NCBI RefSeq assembly: GCF_003590095.1
Contig: NC_039483.1
Coordinates: 7,254,001-7,318,000 of the forward strand
Direction: 5' to 3'
DNA from: Trichoplusia ni
Lineage: Eukaryota > Arthropoda > Insecta > Lepidoptera > Noctuidae
DNA: 64,000 nt
Position 1 is the first letter of the stretch. Every line of letters starts with the position of its first letter. The translations under genes and the position numbers were made by a program. Below the pieces are notes generated by a model. The model saw nothing but the letters and a program-made list of their open reading frames with translations. It was not told the origin of the DNA and ran no database searches. Below are positions 58,757 through 64,000 of the stretch, in pieces.

Positions 58757-61700
58757 CAATACAAATAAACATACCTTAGTCTAATAACCCTAAATAATGA
58801 TACTTTAATTGTGCCCCTTTATATTTGTTAATGTTTACATAATTTAATGCTTCAGTATTTCACAAAGGTATACTGTTAAGGTTCTATTAGTTCTCGTTTG
58901 GTACAAAAGGTTTTATATAATGTTCTGGAGAGTAATCTTACAGGGCTTCGAGTGCTTTCTTGGTTTTGCCGCGGTCGTTGGAGAATGTTTGTGTAATCTA
59001 GAAATAAGCCTATTTTTGTGAAGTCTGATTTGTACTTCGTACCTTATGTGGAACCAATAAGATTATACAGGTATGTATAGAAAATCAGTATTGACTATGA
59101 GAGTTCCACACCATACTGAATTTCCAATTATTTTGCCAGATAAATACGATACAAATGTGAATATATAGTAGTCATCCAGTGATATAGTTTATAAAATATC
59201 TATATTCTAGATGCCATAGAAATCCATTTAGTAATTAACTGGTAAATGAACTGCAAACATCCTTATCTCTAACTAACAATTCATCAACGATTCCATCAAA
59301 TTTGTAAAAGTATTAAGCGTAGCAGAAGTTCAAAATACCTACTACGGTATCAGAAGGTTAATAATCACAGACATGACTTATAAGTTATACGTCAGTAAAT
59401 ATTTATATTATACCAAAAAAACATGAAAACTTTAGGTCTACCTTTTTAACGAAAAGAAAATATCAGAGCAACTAAGATTTCTCATAGAGAGAAATAAACG
59501 TAATAAAAGTCCCGTTTTCTAGAGTTGAAAGGGGTTTCTATAAATCTGGTGGATCTTTACAATTTCGTCATGTTCCTCCATCTGTTACCCTTATGACTAG
59601 GTTGTGTCGCTCAGATATTTCATAGTAAAATATTTAAGTAGTGAAATTGTAGGAATTTCTTCCTTGTTCTCTTAAGCGAGTAATTTTTCAATATTAAATT
59701 CTTTGGCTACATTTTTTAAGAGGTTATTGAGGATTTGGTTTTACCCGTTTGCTATGGAAGGACGTTATTTTTTTCCAACTTTTTTATTAATAACAACTAG
59801 ATGTTGAAAAAAATTAAAATCTTTGTATGAACAAATCATTTAAATAATTTAACGGGAACTTATGTGGAGCAACAGGCCCTTATCATAAACAATGTTCAAA
59901 GGAACACTAAAAGAGACGGACTCTTTCCAACGGAAAACCACCCACTAAAACATAAACAAAATTAGTTCTAAAATTATTGATTTAAATTTAATAAATCAGT
60001 ACAATTGTTATAACAATTATGATAGTGGTAAATACTAAATGTTTACCCGACCTCCTTACATCAGAAGATAATTTACAAATTGTAATACAAATGATAACAG
60101 TGTACAGTTAACCACAAAATAAATATCACTCATCAAAAACTATAACATTGATATCGACCTTATATCAAAGACATAAGGCTCAATTTCGTACTCCGTTGTT
60201 ACAAAACACGTGGTGTCCTCCGTACAGCATTTATTCGTAATGATATTTAGAGTAGGTGTGATTTAACTACCAAATATTGGCATATAAAGTCTTGTTTTGC
60301 AGTAAACCTAAATTCTTAAGTGACATTTTTACTTAATCATTTTAGGTTGTAGTTTTCCTACTGTTTAAAACTTTAAAGAGTAACTTTAAGTAGAAGAAAA
60401 AAGTCTGAGGAAGTCAAGACTGGTATCAATCGTGCAAAGCTTTTAAACTTTAAGTTTGCGTTTTGTTATACCAGCTGTTCCATACATAACACACAAACAA
60501 AGTAACAAACACACAGACAGTAAACATGGCCGACCATCGCGTGCAAAACCAAACACAAATTCATATCGTATAAAGGCTCGCTCACACTGCAAGTAATTGA
60601 GGCGTAAAGCCGCGATCACATCGGCGCGGGTGGCGTTGTCTCGACACACAGCCGTATCTTAATTGATTGGACCGTACCCATTACACACCATTGACTTTTG
60701 GATACATAGGGCTGCCATTTATTTCCATTTAACCTGATTACGATATTTTAGGGTCCATCCTTGATTTATCACGGAATTTATTATCTTTGAAGGTTTTTCC
60801 CGATGTTCAATATGGAATTTTATACATGCTACTTTCAAAGATTTTTATTAAGGTAAACATTTTTTTATACTTATTTGGTTGAATATTCTAATGTCATTCG
60901 GTAATCAGAGAATATTGCGTCATTTAGCCGAGAATTTACAGACCGATATAAGTAAATATCACTTATATTATTACTTTGTAGTGTGACATCCCTAAAATAG
61001 GAATAGCACGCTTTAATGCTACGCGTTGTCACTCTGAACCTAGCCCTCCGATAATTCGCGCGTAATTCTATTAGACGCCGATATTCCATCAAAGCAAGAA
61101 CTCGTTACTGTGAGAAAACTCTTAAATGTCAATAAGACACTTTCATTGAAATCGATTTGTAGTTAGAAAGTAAATTGTCAGGGAAATTAATTGTAAGTTT
61201 CCTCTATAAAGCTTATATCAACTTTACTCAGTCCAACTGGCCTCGATTCCGTAGCGAACATTATTTAAGGGTTAAACGATTTAAAGCACGTAGAGTAAAT
61301 TAATTTTATCATCTTCATGAAAATTACACGACACAGTTTTGTTCAATACATGCGTTTAAGTAAATTGCCTTAACGTGTCAAAATGCAGTCTTCATTGCAC
61401 AGCACTTAAGCAGCCATTTATTATGTCACAACCATCAATTAACGACAGTTATCAAAGAAAAATACATCCTTAGTACATTGAAGGATATATTTAAAGCCAT
61501 ATTACGTAACATCTGAGCTTGTGAGCTCGTTAAAAGAATATAAAACGCGTAACAGGGGGTTACAGGGGTTACAAATCAAAATGTAACATATAACAAAGTG
61601 TAACAAATCATATCGTGGTGTATATCATGCTGTCACCCGAAGCCCGCGGGCGTTCCCAACTTCTTGTAACTTTTCGTATTATTTTTTTGATATTGAAAGG

Positions 61701-64000
61701 GTTATTTCAGGGAGGTATGTTGATTGTATGTAATTTTGGAGTTTCGAGTGCTTGCCAAGATTGTACGCGGAAAAGTTAAAACGTTCGAGCGAATAGGCCC
61801 ACACAAAGATGTTGTTTGAGTTTCGGGTATTTTGAGATTATGAAATGTGAGACAACTGGGGAAAAAAAATCTTTTGATAAACAATTTTGTAAAAAACAAA
61901 CACGTATCGCAAAAAAATACTATAGGTAATTTACTTGCATAAAGACAATACATATTACTGTACAATTAAGGATGATTTCGATGAAACCTCAATCAAAGAT
62001 GCCATCATGAAGTCCCAAATTCTCAATCAATGTTTCAGTGAAACACACACAAGTTATACAACCTAAGACAGTGTTTACCAGTGTCGCCAACATAAGTGAA
62101 CAACGACAAATCGGCTCATCTCAAAAGCATCACGTATTCTTTTATGCATCATTGTGCAGGGATGCACCGCACGTGTACAACGGCACGCAGAATTTGTAAT
62201 CGCTCCGTCGTAAATAAACGGGTTGGCACAACCCTACTTGGTAAGATGCAACAGGGATGGTACGCACGTACGTTCGTCTGAATGGTTAATTTTTCTTGGA
62301 AGTCACAATCCAGTTTTGTGCTATGTTAAAATCTTGATTATTCACGGCCATATTTTTTAATGTTCGTTAATTTAATGTAATTGATATTCGCATTGTTTAC
62401 ATATTTATTCGACATCAATTTTTAAGATATTCGAAATTGATCTGCTTGGTCAATGTGCGACGATACAAGAGACTAATTTGAATCAAATATTTAGATAATT
62501 TGGAATCCATAAAATTTTAAGGGTAGAAGGAAGGATGAACTTGAATTCTATTCAAAATTATATAAGTGAACAAGCTTTGACAAGAAGAAGACACAGAGGT
62601 ATACCCTTGCCTTGCTGTGGGATGATCATGGCTGAAAAGACTAAGAATTTTACATCTCTCGATAGTTCCCTTTTGTTATTTTTATTCAAGAGACTATAGG
62701 CTTCCAAGTAAAGAATAAATTTCATTTCTTCCAATATTTTCTGTGTTATCTACTTTATTGTTGCGCTTGCATGTCGGCAGCCCTGCCTATGTTGTGGGCG
62801 TCTCAAATTTATGTGGCGCGCCGAAATTTAGACGTGCTCACTCTGCGTGCACAATATGCACGATAATATTCATCGCACATAATGCCTCACTTATATGTAT
62901 TGTATGTCGCCAAAAGTTACGCGATTGTAACATAAAATGTCGTCTTAAAGAAGAGCTGTCACAATGACAGTTTACCTTTTTTTTTCGGCACAGGTATTTG
63001 TAATACAGCCTTATAGAAAATACATGTGACCCTAGAAGTATTGCAGTACGCAAACTTTATAAATAAATTAGTACATAATAATATTAATAATGTATAATCA
63101 AGTTCTTCATCTTTGCAGTTTATATTTAAGTCTTCAAATTATCTCCATAAATGTTTTCTTAATATGTATGCACTTTGTATTCTAATTCACTTCAATTTGC
63201 CTTAAGGACTAATTTGATACACATTCGAACCATTTATGTGTAGCGCTGTGAATTTCATTTTTTATGCATTTATCGATAAAATTACGAGCGCACATGATGC
63301 ATACCTACTTGATAAATTTGGTTAGTCATTTGAAAAAAGAGAATACTAATCATTAATAGAATTATAAAAGGATATTGAAATGGGAATATTAATACACTAT
63401 ATTCTGGTGCTGCAATGTTTAAATTAAGAACGTTCGAATACCGTACGTGCGTCATTTACAATGTGTGTCTCGAATACCGGTGTTTGAAAACAGAACACAC
63501 TCAGGTATACTCTCTAAGCTGCCTGTACCAACGTACAATAAAGCTAACAGACTTGAGGTTTTGCTACAATGCTGTAATACTTCATGTTTGTGTTCATAAA
63601 CCCTTTAGAGTACGTCTAGAAACGGTGCTTTTTTATTAATATAGGCCACTAAAGTTAACAGGAATTAAAAATATTAAATTTTAATATTATTCGTCATTTT
63701 TTTTATTTTTCGATCAAAAGACTTTGAATGCAAATTGAAAATGCCAAAAAAACGCAACATCTGTTTGCTAAGTTGAACAAACAGAAAACATTTCGAAAAG
63801 ATACCTCAATAAAACCGAAATAAGCGGTTTCGAAAAAAATATACAAAAACCGTTTTCATTATCATACAAAAGGCGTTCAAGTCATCGTGTCATTCGCTCG
63901 TGATCTTTATACGGACGTAGGACACGACACCCGAATACAACGAATATTAATATTGTGAACACAAAATATGTATATACTTGTATTCTGACTATAATGTATA
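58757..64000. other. Non-coding, no gene recognised
   Basis: AT-rich with short unsupported frames. Repeated GTTACA words occur near 61550-61610, and a CG-richer patch at 62760-62880 is not resolved into a gene. I see no SINE with intact boxes, no RNA gene and no exon in it. Confidence 0.45.

Overview
The window looks like AT-rich intergenic and intronic DNA from an insect, most likely a moth or butterfly (Lepidoptera). This rests on about one third GC outside exons, short phase-consistent exons with GT-AG introns, insect-type orthologues, and decayed tRNA-derived SINEs and other interspersed repeats of the kind seen in lepidopteran genomes. Species cannot be told. There is no prokaryotic or viral gene organisation, no CRISPR array and no complete autonomous transposon.

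Four protein-coding loci are well supported. (1) At 5190-5224 on the minus strand is the first coding exon of the small GTPase Rac1; it splits the P-loop and the rest of the gene lies beyond the left edge. (2) At 6257-7585 on the plus strand is a complete, single-exon MYST histone acetyltransferase of the MOF/KAT8 type, head to head with Rac1. (3) At 16547-23915 on the minus strand is a complete four-exon synaptogyrin gene coding for 225 aa. (4) At 27362-33169 on the minus strand are eight exons of a Caskin-type neuronal scaffold, with tandem SAM domains, a GC-rich proline-rich region and the conserved C-terminal helix. The last two genes act at the synapse.

The right half, 33170-64000, has no exon I can recognise. 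It is probably the long upstream intron(s) or 5' flank of the Caskin gene. A zero-length-exon splice site (acceptor joined directly to donor) at 47917/47916 on the minus strand, with a branch-point match and an uninterrupted T tract, suggests recursive splicing of a very long minus-strand intron. The same region holds a MITE with perfect 34-bp ends, several SINEs, a few enhancer-like islands, a palindromic promoter-like island at 55530, and two neighbouring membrane-protein-like reading frames at 57747-58756 that may be a decayed or divergent receptor gene.

Other points are a degenerate array of CTACGAATGTC units (10891-11264), a 24-bp perfect inverted repeat made from two copies of one repeat (25064-25121), an intronic hairpin in Caskin (30426-30469), and scattered AGATGGCG motifs resembling insect CTCF sites.
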